DNA of 64,000 nt from Vicia villosa (GCF_029867415.1 NC_081185.1:30022245-30086244); one strand, 5' to 3'; shown: positions 22,900-33,785, counted from the first letter of the stretch. Program-made: numbers and translations. The notes: generated from the sequence alone by a model not told the origin.

Positions 22900-23937
22900 G
22901 TGCGTGAAAATAAGAAAGTGCCAGAGGAGGTGATACAACCTGTGAAGCCAACTGAAGAGAAAAGAAGAAAAGAGCCGACACCATTGGTTAAGTTGCTGTA
23001 TCCTTCTCGAGTAGCAAAGAAGGACCAAAAAGAGAAAGACTTTGAGAAGTTTGCCACATACTTCAAAAAGTTAGAGATCAATATTCCATTCTTTGATGCA
23101 CTCGAGAAAATGCCAGTGTACATGAAATTTATGAAGGAAGTGATATCTAAAAAGAAACCAACAAGGGGTGAAGGGGTAGTTAATAAGGAGAAATGTTGTG
23201 CAATCTCACCAAAGAAGAGAATACCAATCAAGCAGAAAGATCCTGGATCAGTTACAATACCGTGCACGATAAAAAACAGAACTTTCATGAAGGTTCTAAT
23301 TGATTCGGGTGCTAGTGTGAGCTTAATGCCATTATCTATCTTCAAAAAGCTCGGTATTGAAAAGGTGAGTGAAAGAGGAACAAAGTTGAAATTTGCAGAT
23401 CACACCATGAAGAGGTCATATGGGGTGGCAGAAGATGTATTGGTAGAAATTGACAAATTTGTTTTTCCAGTTGATTTTGAAATAATGGATATCCCTGAAG
23501 ATGAAGAGACCCCTATTATTCTGGGTCGACCTTTCTTACGCACTAGTCGGTGCAAGGTCGATATTGAAAAAGGTACTCTGACTTTGAAATCTTTTGATGA
23601 AGAAATAACTTTGAAAGTGTTAGACACCAAGAAGGAAGGTGAAAGTGGAGATAATCAATCTTCAGTTGGAATGATCCACATAGTAGGCAAAAGCAAAAGA
23701 TCGGAACCAACCCCAAAAAAGGTCTCAAGCAAAATCTCTCAGGTGGCAGCATCTCATATAAAAACTCCAAAGTCCAATAAAGAAATCAAGGAAAGAAAGA
23801 AAAAGGAACATCAAGGTAAGGAGACGGAAGTTGAAAGTGACTTGAGGCACAAAGTGTTCCATCCTTTAAATCTAGATGAGTTCTGGGTTGCGGAAAGGAC
23901 AAGCAAAATGGTGTGGAAGAGGAAGTATCCCCCATAA
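22900..23937 (+). CDS. pro: Athila-like aspartic protease region (pol truncated)
   Basis: Open frame of about 345 codons, nominal start GTG at 22900; the frame is already open upstream from the end of gag. It holds the retroviral-type protease with active site LIDSGASVSLMPLSIF near residue 130 and flap-like and C-terminal segments through ETPIILGRPFLRTS. A charged linker follows and it ends with EFWVAERTSKMVWKRKYPP and tandem stops. Reverse transcriptase should follow the linker but is absent; the noncoding 3' region starts directly. The deletion therefore removes RT, RNase H and integrase. Confidence 0.88.
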   Translation: MRENKKVPEEVIQPVKPTEEKRRKEPTPLVKLLYPSRVAKKDQKEKDFEKFATYFKKLEINIPFFDALEKMPVYMKFMKEVISKKKPTRGEGVVNKEKCCAISPKKRIPIKQKDPGSVTIPCTIKNRTFMKVLIDSGASVSLMPLSIFKKLGIEKVSERGTKLKFADHTMKRSYGVAEDVLVEIDKFVFPVDFEIMDIPEDEETPIILGRPFLRTSRCKVDIEKGTLTLKSFDEEITLKVLDTKKEGESGDNQSSVGMIHIVGKSKRSEPTPKKVSSKISQVAASHIKTPKSNKEIKERKKKEHQGKETEVESDLRHKVFHPLNLDEFWVAERTSKMVWKRKYPP

Positions 23938-25436
23938 TAGAAGGGAATGGATCGTCGAGCCATGCGACGTTAAACGAAGCGCTTTGTGGGAGGCAACCCA
24001 CGGTTTTAATAATGCAGTTTACTTTTTGTTTTGTTTTCAGAAAATAAAAAAAAGGGTCTCTTCGGTGAAAGCTAGGAAGCGGCAGCTGGAGTCACAATAC
24101 CCTCTGTGAGTTCACCCTCACTATCTTGAATTTAAACATTGAGGTCAATGTTTGGTTCAAGTGTGGGGGGGTTTTATTGCTTTCAGTTTTTAGTTTCAGT
24201 TATTCTTGTTTGTTTTAGTTATTTCTGTTTAATGTTGACCTTCCAGTGTTATAGATTGATGTGCTTTATTGGATGATTGATGGAGTAGTAAGGAAAGGAT
24301 GAACGAGACAACCCAATCTTGCACCAAAAGGCATCCCTGAAAGTTGATACAACCGAAAGAAGTAGTTGGACGCAACTTGATGAGACCGGTCTGAGATTGA
24401 AAGCTGGTACATACGAACCGGAAAAGAAGGGACATTACACAATAAGCACTCGGGATCCTGTAAGCTATGCCCAACATGGTGAGATCATAAAAAGCCATAA
24501 ATTTATCATCATGAGAGAGTAGTCAGGTATGACTTTATCACTTTGAATTTGCGTAAGTTCTACTCATATGACACTACATGATAACACACACTGAGGCACG
24601 TTTTTTCTGTTTCCCCTTGAGCCTTTCTAGCCGTCCCTTATTTATTTTTACCCATTGCAAACCCCTTTGAGCTTGTATCCCTTGTTTGTTTTTTTTAAAC
24701 CGCATATATTACCCCTTGGCCAAAAAAAAAAATCCCTTTTACAAGTGCTCGCCATAAACGTTGTGGATGTAGAAATTGTGCAAAGTTCTAAGTTTGGGGT
24801 GGTGAACCTTATACGAAAAGGGCAAGTGTGAAAAAAAAATATGGAGACTCTTGAATGCTCCGAGAAAAAAAAAAGTAGAAAGAAAAAATATAGAACTCAT
24901 AAAAACACACTTGTCCCGGCTAAACGATTTGGTTACATTTGAAACACTTGAAAATTGAGTGAAGTTAAAGAGTCAATGTTAAACCCCGTCGTATTAAAAT
25001 AGGCACAATGACTAGAAAGACAACATGATTGCCGAGCCCCCAAAACCTTTGTGTATCCGTTTCCTTGGTTATCCCACCTGTCCTAAGCCCCGTTACAACC
25101 CAAAGACCTCAAAAAGTGTGTGCAAAGTGTTTGTGTATGAAAGTAGAATTTGTTCAAATTTAAAAGTTGATATTGCATATCGTGATTTATGAGTGAATTG
25201 CTTTTAACCGTGAGAGACTTGGTGAGAAGTGTGAAAAATCTTACAGGTGAAGGAGAATTTTAATGTGAAAGTGGAGCGGAAAATTCGGGGAGTAAAAGCT
25301 AGCATGATTGACCGGAAGGGTGGAAGTCGAGTTGTGAAAAACACGGTTGTATTGTGGAAGCATAAATTTAGGGGTGACCTTTGTTTGAATTCTCAGGCAT
25401 TGCTTGAGGACAAGCAACGACCTAAGTTTGGGGTTG
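23938..25436 (+). other. Athila-like 3' noncoding region and polypurine tract
   Basis: Contains the conserved GCGACGTTAAAC...GGGAGGCAACCCA motif (about 23965-24003). There are three G-rich purine tracts: AAGTGTGGGGGGG near 24158, CTAAGTTTGGGGTGG near 24789 and CCTAAGTTTGGGGTTG at about 25421-25436. The last abuts the 3' LTR and is the likely priming tract. The small ORFs here have no recognisable domain. Confidence 0.65.
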
Positions 25437-26867
25437 TGATCGGTCACCAATTTCACTTATACTCCGCAAATTATTTAGTAAAAATCGGTCATTTCGGTAA
25501 CACTGTGAATGGTTTGTTCGTTGTTTTAAGTAGTTATTTCATGTTTTGTTAATCTAATTGTTAGTGGTAATTTTTAGTAGAATAGTTACTTTTAATCACT
25601 TTGTTGGTAGTTATTGGTTATTTCAGGTGTAAGGAAGAATCGCCGAAAAAATGGGACGAGAACAGAAGAAAACGAAGCCAAAAAGGCAAAGAAAGTAGCT
25701 GACGCGGGCGCCAGTGTCGTGGGACATGGCCATGTCAGCTGAAAAAGAAGAAAAAAAGCTGTTGGGAGCAAACAGAGGCTGACACGGGCGCCAGTGTCGT
25801 GGGACACGGCCGTGTCAGCTGATACATGAAAAAATGCTGTTTGGAGAGAAACCAGAGGCTGACACGGGCGCCAGTGTCGTGGGACACGGCCGTGTCAGCT
25901 GTTGCGGCCAGAAATTGTGTTTTTTAGCTGTTTCATTATTTCAAGTCTCATTAAGGGCGTTTTCGACTTTTTACATGAATGGAATGTAACCTAACACTAC
26001 TTAGTCCTAGTTTGAGAGTTTTTTGGAGATTATCTTGGATCATATTGAAGAATTCTACGGTGAAGAAGGGAAGCTATCAAGGGTTTCGAAGAACGGAGAT
26101 TTTCAACGGCAATCGCAATTGAAGATCAAAGTCTTCCCTAATTTTTGTAATGTCTATCATCTTTCTTTTAAATTCTTTGAATATTACTATGAGTAGCTAA
26201 ACCCCCCAATGCTAGGGGGGTGTCCCTGAATTGCCATTGTTATGAACCAAATTTCTATCAATTTATGTTATTCAAGTTTTAATGAGTTTATCTTCATTGT
26301 GCAAAGTTTTTAATGCCTTTTCTATCGGACAAATAGTTTTCGGATTTACGGTTGAGGTTTAGGTCGGACAAACCACTCAACGCATTTTGCACAATAATTC
26401 TTCGGTAAAAATTGCTTAGGAATGAGGATTTAACCGTAGTAACCGTTTAATTCTTGATATTCATTATTATAGCACTTGTTGTTATTTTTAATAGCTAAGG
26501 AATTAGGATTAAAGATAAACATCAAAGGTTTTCCGTTAAGGAATTAAGGAAAACAACTCTTGAGATTCGGTAGTAGCTCATTATAACTGTATTTCATAAA
26601 TTGGGGAATAAAGTTCATTGCGCGGCAATTTAAACACCTAACCTAGCATGCTTTCTCATATTGTCAAGAACCATTATTTTACTTTTGCTTTTATTAGTTA
26701 TAATTAATATAATTTCTTTACAAACAAACAAACCCCATGATATTTTGTCCAATTGAATAATTGTGAAACTTGTATTTCCTACGCAGTCCGCGAGTTCGAT
26801 ATTGGGTATAAACCTCTTTTTAAAACTACATTGATGAAAAATAGTACACTTGCTAATTTTCCGATCA
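25437..26867 (+). repeat. 3' LTR of Athila-like element
   Basis: Matches the 5' LTR almost throughout, with the same TGATCGG...CCGATCA ends. The third GC cassette is the shorter form. Confidence 0.93.
25697..25901 (+). repeat. GC-rich dyad cassettes, 80-bp period (3' LTR)
   Basis: Units start at 25697, 25777 and 25857, exactly 80 bp apart, each about 45 bp with CTGACACGG...CCGTGTCAG arms. Confidence 0.85.
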
Positions 26868-27627
26868 TGTGTCTTTGAGTGTTTTGCAGGAAGTGAAGAT
26901 CTTCTTAAAAGCTCAACATAAGAAGCAAAGACATGGGGAAAAGCAATTCTGTATAGAATCAAGCTCATGGAAATTGAAGCAAGCTAAGTGCTGTAAAGCT
27001 TCAAGATCAGAAGCAAGAAGGAAGAATGTTCTGATATTCTGATGATAGAATATGCTCTAACACATTCTTATTCCTTATATGTTCTAATGCATGTTTTAGT
27101 TCTAAATATGCTCTGAAACATTATTATTTTTTTGCTCTGATACATATTATATGTTCCGATACATATTTTATGTTCTGATTCATTCATGCTCTGACTGTTG
27201 TCGTTTAGCTTGTTCTGTAACATTTCAGGATGTAGAGATGCTCTGATGATGCTCTGGTACATTCAACAATGTTTTGATACAATCTAGCATGCAATGATTC
27301 AAGAAGAAATTCAAGGCTCTGAAGCTGTCCTTTGGAAGCAAGAATCAGAAGCTATGAATGCTCTGAAGATCTAAGCATATGTGATCGTCTCAACTGAAAT
27401 GGAAAATACTCAGGGAAGTCCTTTATTTATAAATTTCTTTCAGTATTTATATCAGGGGGAGATTATTTATCTCAGGGGGAGATTGTTAATCTCAGGGGGA
27501 GACATATTCACACATTATGTTTATATGCTTATGCTATAACTGTGTAATTGTCTTTAGCCGTCTGATATTCTGATTGCAAATTCATATCATTTATATATGT
27601 TTTTGTCATCATCAAAAAGGGGGAGAT
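26868..27627 (+). other. Sirevirus 1 region 3' of env, right part
   Basis: Resumes the sequence broken at 19715. From 27040 to 27290 it is built of loose repeats around TGCTCTGATACAT, and it ends in the repeated polypurine tracts. No coding sequence is supported. Confidence 0.6.
27453..27627 (+). repeat. Iterated polypurine tracts before the 3' LTR
   Basis: CAGGGGGAGA occurs three times at 20-bp intervals (27453, 27473, 27493). AAAAAGGGGGAGAT follows at about 27614-27627, directly next to the 3' LTR. Multiple polypurine tracts are a described sirevirus trait; the last copy is the likely plus-strand primer. Confidence 0.8.
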
Positions 27628-28759
27628 TGTTAGAACAAGATTTGTTCTGATCAATATTCTTAGTTTTGATGATAACAATGTATATGAATTTTGTATGAGA
27701 TAATGTGGTACTCTAATTCTATGCAATTTCTATTTCAGGAATCACATAAAGAGTATGCACAAAATCAGCGCAAGTAGCACTGACTCAGAAGGTTCAGCAT
27801 GCAACATCAGAACATGCTCTGGCAAGACATCAGAAGATGGTCAAGCAGAATCAGAACATGGTCTATAGAAGCATCAGAAGAACTTGAGATCAGAAGCAGA
27901 AGCACTGAAGTTCTCATGGTATCACGCTAAGAAGCACTTCAAGGTCAGAAGACAAGAAGATGCTCTGCACCAAGCTGTTTGACTCTGATGATATTCAAAC
28001 TTTGTTTGCACAAACATCAGATCAGAAGCAAGTACAAGATGGCAGGCTACGCTGACTGACAAAAGGATCGTTAGAAGCTATTAAAGGCAACGTCAGTAGA
28101 CACAGCGAAAGCAAGGCTCGAGGTAGTTGACAAAAGAGTGAAACATTAAATGCAATGTTGTACGAATCACGCAAAGCATTAAATGCTCCCAACGGTCATC
28201 TTCTCAAACGCCTATAAATAGAAGTTCTGAAGAGAAGCTGAATACAACACTTTGCGCAAACTTACAAAAACGCTGTCAAATTCAAAAAGCTCTCAAACTT
28301 CATCTTCAACCTCACTACATTGCTGTTGTAATATCTTAGTGAGATTGAGCTTAAACTTAAGAGAAAAATCACAGTTGTGATAATAGCTTATTAAGAAGCA
28401 TTGTAACTCTTATAAGAATTTGTTTACATTAATTTGTAAGAACTAGAGTGATCAGGTTGTGATCAGTATACTCTAGAAAGTCTTAGAGGGTATCTAAGCA
28501 GTTTGTTCCTAGAGTGATCAGGTTGTGATCAGAATACTCTAGAAGACTTAGAGGTTATCTAAGTGGAAAACCATTGTAATCTTGTGTGATTAGTGGATTA
28601 AATCCTCAGGTGAGGTAAATCACTCCAAGGGGGTGGACTGGAGTAGTTTAGTTAACAACGGACCAGGATAAAAATCATTGTGCAAATTGTTTTTATCTTA
28701 CAAGTTTTAAAGCTACACTTATTCAAACCCCCCCTTTCTAAGTGTTTTTCTATCCTTCA
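27628..28759 (+). repeat. 3' LTR of sirevirus 1
   Basis: TGTTAGAACAAG...TATCCTTCA, the partner of 6742-7880. It carries the same TATA box (28211-28220) and dyad units (28443, 28509), and a shorter C run. Confidence 0.93.
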
Positions 28760-30916
28760 AGATCCACAATGCAGTTACATTCAACGGAGATCCATCATTA
28801 AAACACTTCTTCCATATGGAAATTTTAGAGTGAGTTGATAAACGAAGATCTAAGTGCATGAAGGCATTCAAGGAATAAGAAAGTCCCGAGAATCACAAAT
28901 ACAAATCTACCAATGATAGCAACAATTGTTGTCGTTGATGAAAGCTCTTACCAAATACCTAATAGGCAATAGACTTCTAGAGACAATTTTTGATCTAGTA
29001 TAATACAACTACCAGATCTTTGTTGATCGGAGTTGGACTGATAAGTGATTTCCGCATTACTTTTACTAAGTGTTTTTCTTTGCTATTTCACCGTTTCTAT
29101 TCGATTTTCCTTCACTTTACCATATTTTATGCTTTGATATTACATTTATACTGTTTCCAAATCTTAATAAGCATCTTGGGTGAAAGAGGGACCAAAATAG
29201 ACGAAACACAGAAAGGGCGAAAAGTCGAAAAATTAAAAAAATCTCTCATAACTAAATGAGCTGAACTTGAAGTATACATAGTCCAACTCGTTAGGTTCAT
29301 GAGTCAATTCGATTATATGTGAGAAGAATTATATTGACTCTAAGAGTATGTTTAAAGATTCACTCCAAATCTTAGTCTAATCTAATGATTTTAATTTATC
29401 ATTTATATTCTCAAGTGAACAAAATATTTTTAAAAATAGTTATATAAATACCATCAATATCATATAAATAATTTTTTTAAGAAAATAATTTAAAATCAAC
29501 ATATATCCTCTAATTTAAAAAAAAAAAAAACTTCTAAATTTCTTTAAATCTAAGAAAATAAAAGATATCTTCTAAATTTGTTTTAATTTAAAAAAATATA
29601 TATAATATCTTTTAAGAAAATCAACATCATAGAAAAATATCTTTAAATAAAGAAAAAACATATATCTTCTAATTAAGAAAATAATTCTTTTTAAAATTTT
29701 GTAGCATTTACCTTTTATATTTTTTATAATTTATTTTATTTAAACTTTAAATATGTATTATTTATTAATATTATATTTTTCAAACAAAGCCTTTAGGCTC
29801 ATTTATAATTTTTAGATAATGCTCTTCTAATTTATTTTAAATCTCAGAAAAAATCCATCTCAATAAAAAAGTGTTTTTTTTAAAAAAAATAGCTTTTAAA
29901 TCTGTAAAGCAACCAAGTTGAACATAACAAGATGAACCTCACGAGTTGAATGAACTAGTTCGGGAATTTATAATAAATCCAATTTGAGTAAAAAAAATCG
30001 AGTCGAGCTCAAACTAAATTTTGAACCGAACCAATTAATATCGAGTTGAACTGTGTTAGAACAAGTTCAACTCTACTCTTTTTCGGCCTAGTGAAAACCT
30101 TAGCAAAATATTCGTCAATGTTATAAAATATATTACTCACAATACATTCAGGGAGTGTTTGTTTGACAAATGAATAAAGTTTTCAGGAACATTTTTAGAT
30201 TTTGTTTTAATTAAATTTTAAAAATTAAAAAATAAATGTGTTTAGATAATATGAGATTGAGGGGTTATAGTTGGTTATTTTATATTTTTATGAAAATATA
30301 AGATTTTCATCATTTGACATGAGAATAAAAATGAAAAAATTCATAAGCAAAACATATTTTTTAGAATAGAAAATATCCAAAAATAATTTATCTAAACTTG
30401 AAACAAATAAAGGAACATGTGAATTTCAATATCACATTCCGGAAAATAACATTTATATCCATGAAATAAAGACCATATTAAAGTCAAAATGTTGAAGGCA
30501 TTATTATTATCTTAATAATTTGCAACTTGTATTACTCCAACCAAACAACCCACACGATATATCATAGTCATAAGTTTCAATCAAATGGAGAAATATTAAT
30601 TGTTCTTTGTGAAAGCTTATATATCACCACGAAGACTTAGAGGTAGAGAAATGTGTCCACTTTACTATTCATAGTCAGTCAACCACGAATAGCCATCCAT
30701 ACTTGACCATCTTTCCGTTGCATCCAAGTTTTTCGGTGTATGTTGATGTCCCAGAACTTTGAATATTTTGGAACTTTTATTTTCTTATGACCAAATATTT
30801 GCAATTGATCGGTAAAGTCCATAAAGTTATGTAGCCTTATCACTTTCAGCTCCCATTCCCGGATTATTTTACCAACTGCTTGTCCTGAAAATTAAGTCAA
30901 ATAATGTGGTGAATCA
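28760..30916. other. AT-rich intergenic DNA
   Basis: After the sirevirus, the sequence interrupted at 6741 should continue for a short distance. The rest is AT-rich with homopolymer runs. No coding region, RNA gene or paired repeat could be supported. The ORF at 29020-29259 is unassigned. Confidence 0.5.
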
Positions 30917-31286
30917 TCTACTATACAAACAAATACAAACAAATAATAAAAGATTGACCAATCTTACTATTATGCCCTTAGTTAAAAATTTCTTTACAAA
31001 TAAAAAAGGGCAATTCTGTAATTAACAAAATCACATATCACTTTTTCAACCTTTCAATAACCAAGCGCCAATTGTCAGTCTCTCATTGGTCCAACTTTTT
31101 AACTTTTCAATAACCAACTTTTTCTCCCCAACACACTTCTTTTCTCTCTTACTTAAATTTTCAAATTTCTTTCACATTTCATTTTCCCACAATTTCTTAC
31201 TTTCATTTTAATTTTTTTCATTTAATCACAAAAATTATTAATAATCTATTTTATTTAACTTTAATAAAATTAAATATTTATTTATC

Positions 31287-31750
31287 TCACGGGTCACTAT
31301 CAATACAATATTTAATTTATTTTAATCGATCATTACACACTTTCTCTTTCTTAATGAAAATTTCAAATTTCTCTCAAATTTTCTTCCCACACTTTCTTAC
31401 TTTCATTTTAATTGTTTTCTCTATTTATGTATCAACTCTAAAAAATAATTTATCTTTTAATTTTAATAAAATTAAAAATATTGTAATATCACGGGTCACT
31501 ATCAACATAACACTTATTTTATTTTAATCCATCATTGTTTTTATTAGAGAGATGATATCCTTATTTTTATTTTTTTTTCTTTTCTTCATTTCACGATTTT
31601 TTTTAAAGATTATTTAATACAATTAAATTCATATGATTATTTTTATTTTACATTTGTATTTAAATATATTTTATATCGGATCAAATAAATTTTTTATTTC
31701 ACGGGTCATTATCAACAAAGTATCTATTTTATTTTAATCAACAATTACTA
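31287..31750 (+). repeat. Three ~205-bp imperfect repeats
   Basis: The block CACGGGTCA(C/T)TATCAA followed by TATTTTATTTTAATC recurs at about 31287, 31490 and 31698. The CACGGGT core is the same word as one arm of the terminal hairpin. Confidence 0.6.
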
Positions 31751-31936
31751 TAAATTGAGAGATAATTTTTATTTTTAAATGTTAAAATTTCATTTTTTTA
31801 ATCTCATCTTCCAGATTCTTTTTTTATATAACTATTTAATATGATTAAATTTAAATAATATTTTTCATTTGTAATTAAATCATTTATTAAAAATTTATAT
31901 GTATCTAATTAATTTCATACAATATTAAATAAATTT

Positions 31937-31966
31937 ACCCGTGCGGAAGCACGGGTATCTTACTAG
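31937..31966 (+). terminator. Helitron 3' terminus (inner)
   Basis: Stem ACCCGTGC / GCACGGGT with a GGAA loop (31937-31956), then CTAG at 31963-31966 followed by T. This is the expected hairpin and CTRR end of a Helitron. Confidence 0.7.
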
Positions 31967-32857
31967 TTTAATATAATAAAGCAAAAGGAGTACTTTGGCA
32001 AGTTTGCCAAGTGTCACTCCATTATGCATTCTCACAATTTCTTCACATTCTATTTATAGTAACTTCAATTACTTCTTTATATTTTATATTTTTTTTATTT
32101 CTTTAGTTATATTTATTTGTTATCATTATTCAATTGGGAATCTGAAACACCCCTATGCGCAAAGTATTTACTGCTTAGATCATTGGGCAATCGATTTTGT
32201 GCCTTGGAAACAACCAAAACCACCTTCACCAAAATCGATTTGGAGAAGAGGAAGAAACAATCCATTTCACCTCTTCTCCCTCTCCAAATCACACCCACCA
32301 AACAAAACATCATCTTCTCCGATTCGTATTCGGATTATCATGATTTGTTTTTTGTTCTCTTTGTTGATTAGAGAAGCTAACTACTACTACCACCATGGAT
32401 AAACAACAGTGTAAATGCGTGTCAACAAAGTTGTATGCACTTGGAGCCGAAGAGGAGAGAAAAGCATGGATCGAAATCAGAGCGAGAATAGTTGCTAGGG
32501 TTTTTTTATTTTGAAATCAATTTGTTTAACTGTTGTTCTTGGTTGTCCTTTAGTTGTTAGGGTTTTTTATTTCAAAAATGATTTGTTTATTTTTTTATAA
32601 ATTGAAACTGTTTTTGTTATGTTTTTTAAGGTTGAAGTATTTGGTCCTAAAATTCAGCAGGTTATAGGTAAAGATAATCCAATCAAATCCTCATTGTTGT
32701 TCCTCTCTATCTCCAAACAAATACTCGCGCTCCTAATGATGCGGCGGACGCCATGCTCTGAGAAAGCGACTTGAAGAGGTATACATATATTTTTATTGTG
32801 GCTAACGGTCTTTGGAATAGTTTCTTCAGTTTTATGAGTTACTCTCTATTGTTTCAG

Positions 32858-33237
32858 CTTGGATACGAGCTTAAAGACAACCAAGTTGAGAGTTTGTTTT
32901 GGCGTTTCAAAGCTGTGTCTTAGCAAAAGAAGGTATATAAGAACTGATGATTTTATTCTATTCCATTTTGTTGACTCGATCAACGAATTGAGTTTAATTG
33001 TCTTTTGATAAGTTGTATATTTAAATAAATAAATTAATATGACCAATAATAAATGAAACCAGTAGTGACTATCCCTCTCCTTTTTGTTCGTATAAAATCG
33101 ACGAATATTGAGTTCTATAACTGTTGGATATGTTCTGATAACTTGCTTTTGTTTTGTATATTAGAGGATTAGTGATGCTGATTTCAGAGCATTGGTATCA
33201 GATGAAGTTTTTCAGGCAGAGCCTATATGGAAGCTAT
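32858..33237 (+). pseudogene. Captured 2-isopropylmalate synthase exons
   Basis: Two exons of a leucine-biosynthesis enzyme are recognisable. Exon A (32858-32932) follows TTTCAG and precedes GTATAT; it encodes LGYELKDNQVESLFWRFKAV and then a TAG (32921-32923) where Glu is usual. Exon B starts at 33165 after TTAG and encodes RISDADFRALVSDEVF and QAEPIWKL. Both match consecutive parts of the region just before the regulatory domain in plant 2-isopropylmalate synthase. Intron-exon junctions are kept, so the copy came from genomic DNA and not from mRNA. Exon B runs without a boundary into an unrelated gene fragment at about 33237. Non-functional. A homocitrate-synthase relative is possible but less likely. 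Confidence 0.7.
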
Positions 33238-33577
33238 CAATGTTTAACAAGCTTTCAATGTTTTATATTGCCATTTTTCTCGGCAGTGTTGCAAAGCATT
33301 TGGAATCAGCCAATACTATGTTGTCATTTATTTGGTGGATTATTGGATTCTACTGGGTATCAGCTGGTGGTAAAACTTTATCCCAAGATTCTCCTTAGCT
33401 TTACTGGTCTGTCCTCTTTCACTATCTCATTCAAATTGTTCAAACATGTTTTCATTTTGATTTCTTAGTTTTTTGGCAAGTCAACTGATATTTACTTATT
33501 TTAGTTGAATGCTTATGACAAAATAATTGGTATCACTATTTGCTGGTGTCTTCCATGTATCATTGCACTTCTTCAGG
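33238..33577 (+). pseudogene. Captured RING-type E3 ligase fragment
   Basis: In frame with the preceding synthase exon, the segment encodes KHLESANTMLSFIWWIIGFY and WVSAGG, then a TAG where QLYW would follow. After an intron-like gap, GITICWCLPCIIAL appears at about 33529-33577. These match consecutive membrane-proximal segments of plant RING E3 ligases of the At1g12760/At1g63170 type, upstream of the RING finger. The RING itself is missing. A stop codon and truncation make it non-functional. Confidence 0.65.
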
Positions 33578-33582
33578 TGCAG

Positions 33583-33785
33583 ATTGGTTTATTGAATCAG
33601 TTCTGACTTTGTGATGCAGGTTCCGTCCAAATTGCAGGAACAGATTGATTCATTGAGTCAATTGTGACTTTGTGATGCAGGCTCAGTCCAAATTGTTGTT
33701 GTGGTAGAATGGATATTGGTTCATTGAGTCAGTTCTGACTTTGTGATGCAGGCTCGGTCCAAATTGTTGTTGTGGTAGAATGGAT
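33583..33785 (+). repeat. Tandem repeat, three ~61-71-bp units
   Basis: Each unit contains TTGA(A/G)TCA(G/A)TT, then TGACTTTGTGATGCAGG and TCCAAATTG. The last two units are nearly identical and share TTGTTGTGGTAGAATGGATAT. The TGATGCAGG core resembles a 3' splice site. Confidence 0.75.

Larger units (their letters stand above)
19716..26867 (+). mobile_element. Athila-like Ty3/gypsy element, pol-deleted
   Basis: LTRs of 1453 and 1431 bp (TGATCGGTCACC...CCGATCA) enclose a tRNA-Asp-type primer site, gag and protease, with a polypurine tract before the 3' LTR. An exact TGTGT duplication flanks it (19711-19715, 26868-26872). Gag and protease are Athila/Tat-like, and the 3' noncoding part has the GCGACGTTAAAC...GGGAGGCAACCCA motif common near the end of such elements. 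Reverse transcriptase, RNase H and integrase are absent, so any movement depended on enzymes from elsewhere. The LTRs are very similar, so insertion is recent relative to the host sirevirus. Confidence 0.92.
6742..28759 (+). mobile_element. SIRE-type Ty1/copia retrotransposon (sirevirus 1), nested and RT-deleted
   Basis: Two LTRs of 1139 and 1132 bp with TG...CA ends enclose a tRNA-Met-type primer site, gag, protease-integrase, an env-like ORF and repeated purine tracts. The flanks ATATC (6737-6741) and AGATC (28760-28764) differ at one base, consistent with a 5-bp target duplication. Gene order and the env-like ORF point to the Sirevirus lineage. The element spans 22.0 kb only because an Ogre solo LTR and an Athila-like element lie inside it; without them it is about 10.2 kb. 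The reverse transcriptase and RNase H domains, normally between integrase and env, are missing. It is therefore non-autonomous, and stops and a frameshift also break gag and env. Confidence 0.92.

Noticed and set aside
31995..32402. 135-residue ORF at the start of the outer Helitron body
   Set aside because: No recognisable domain; low-complexity Phe/Ile-rich N-terminus and a frame-shifted alternative of similar length. May be captured gene debris.
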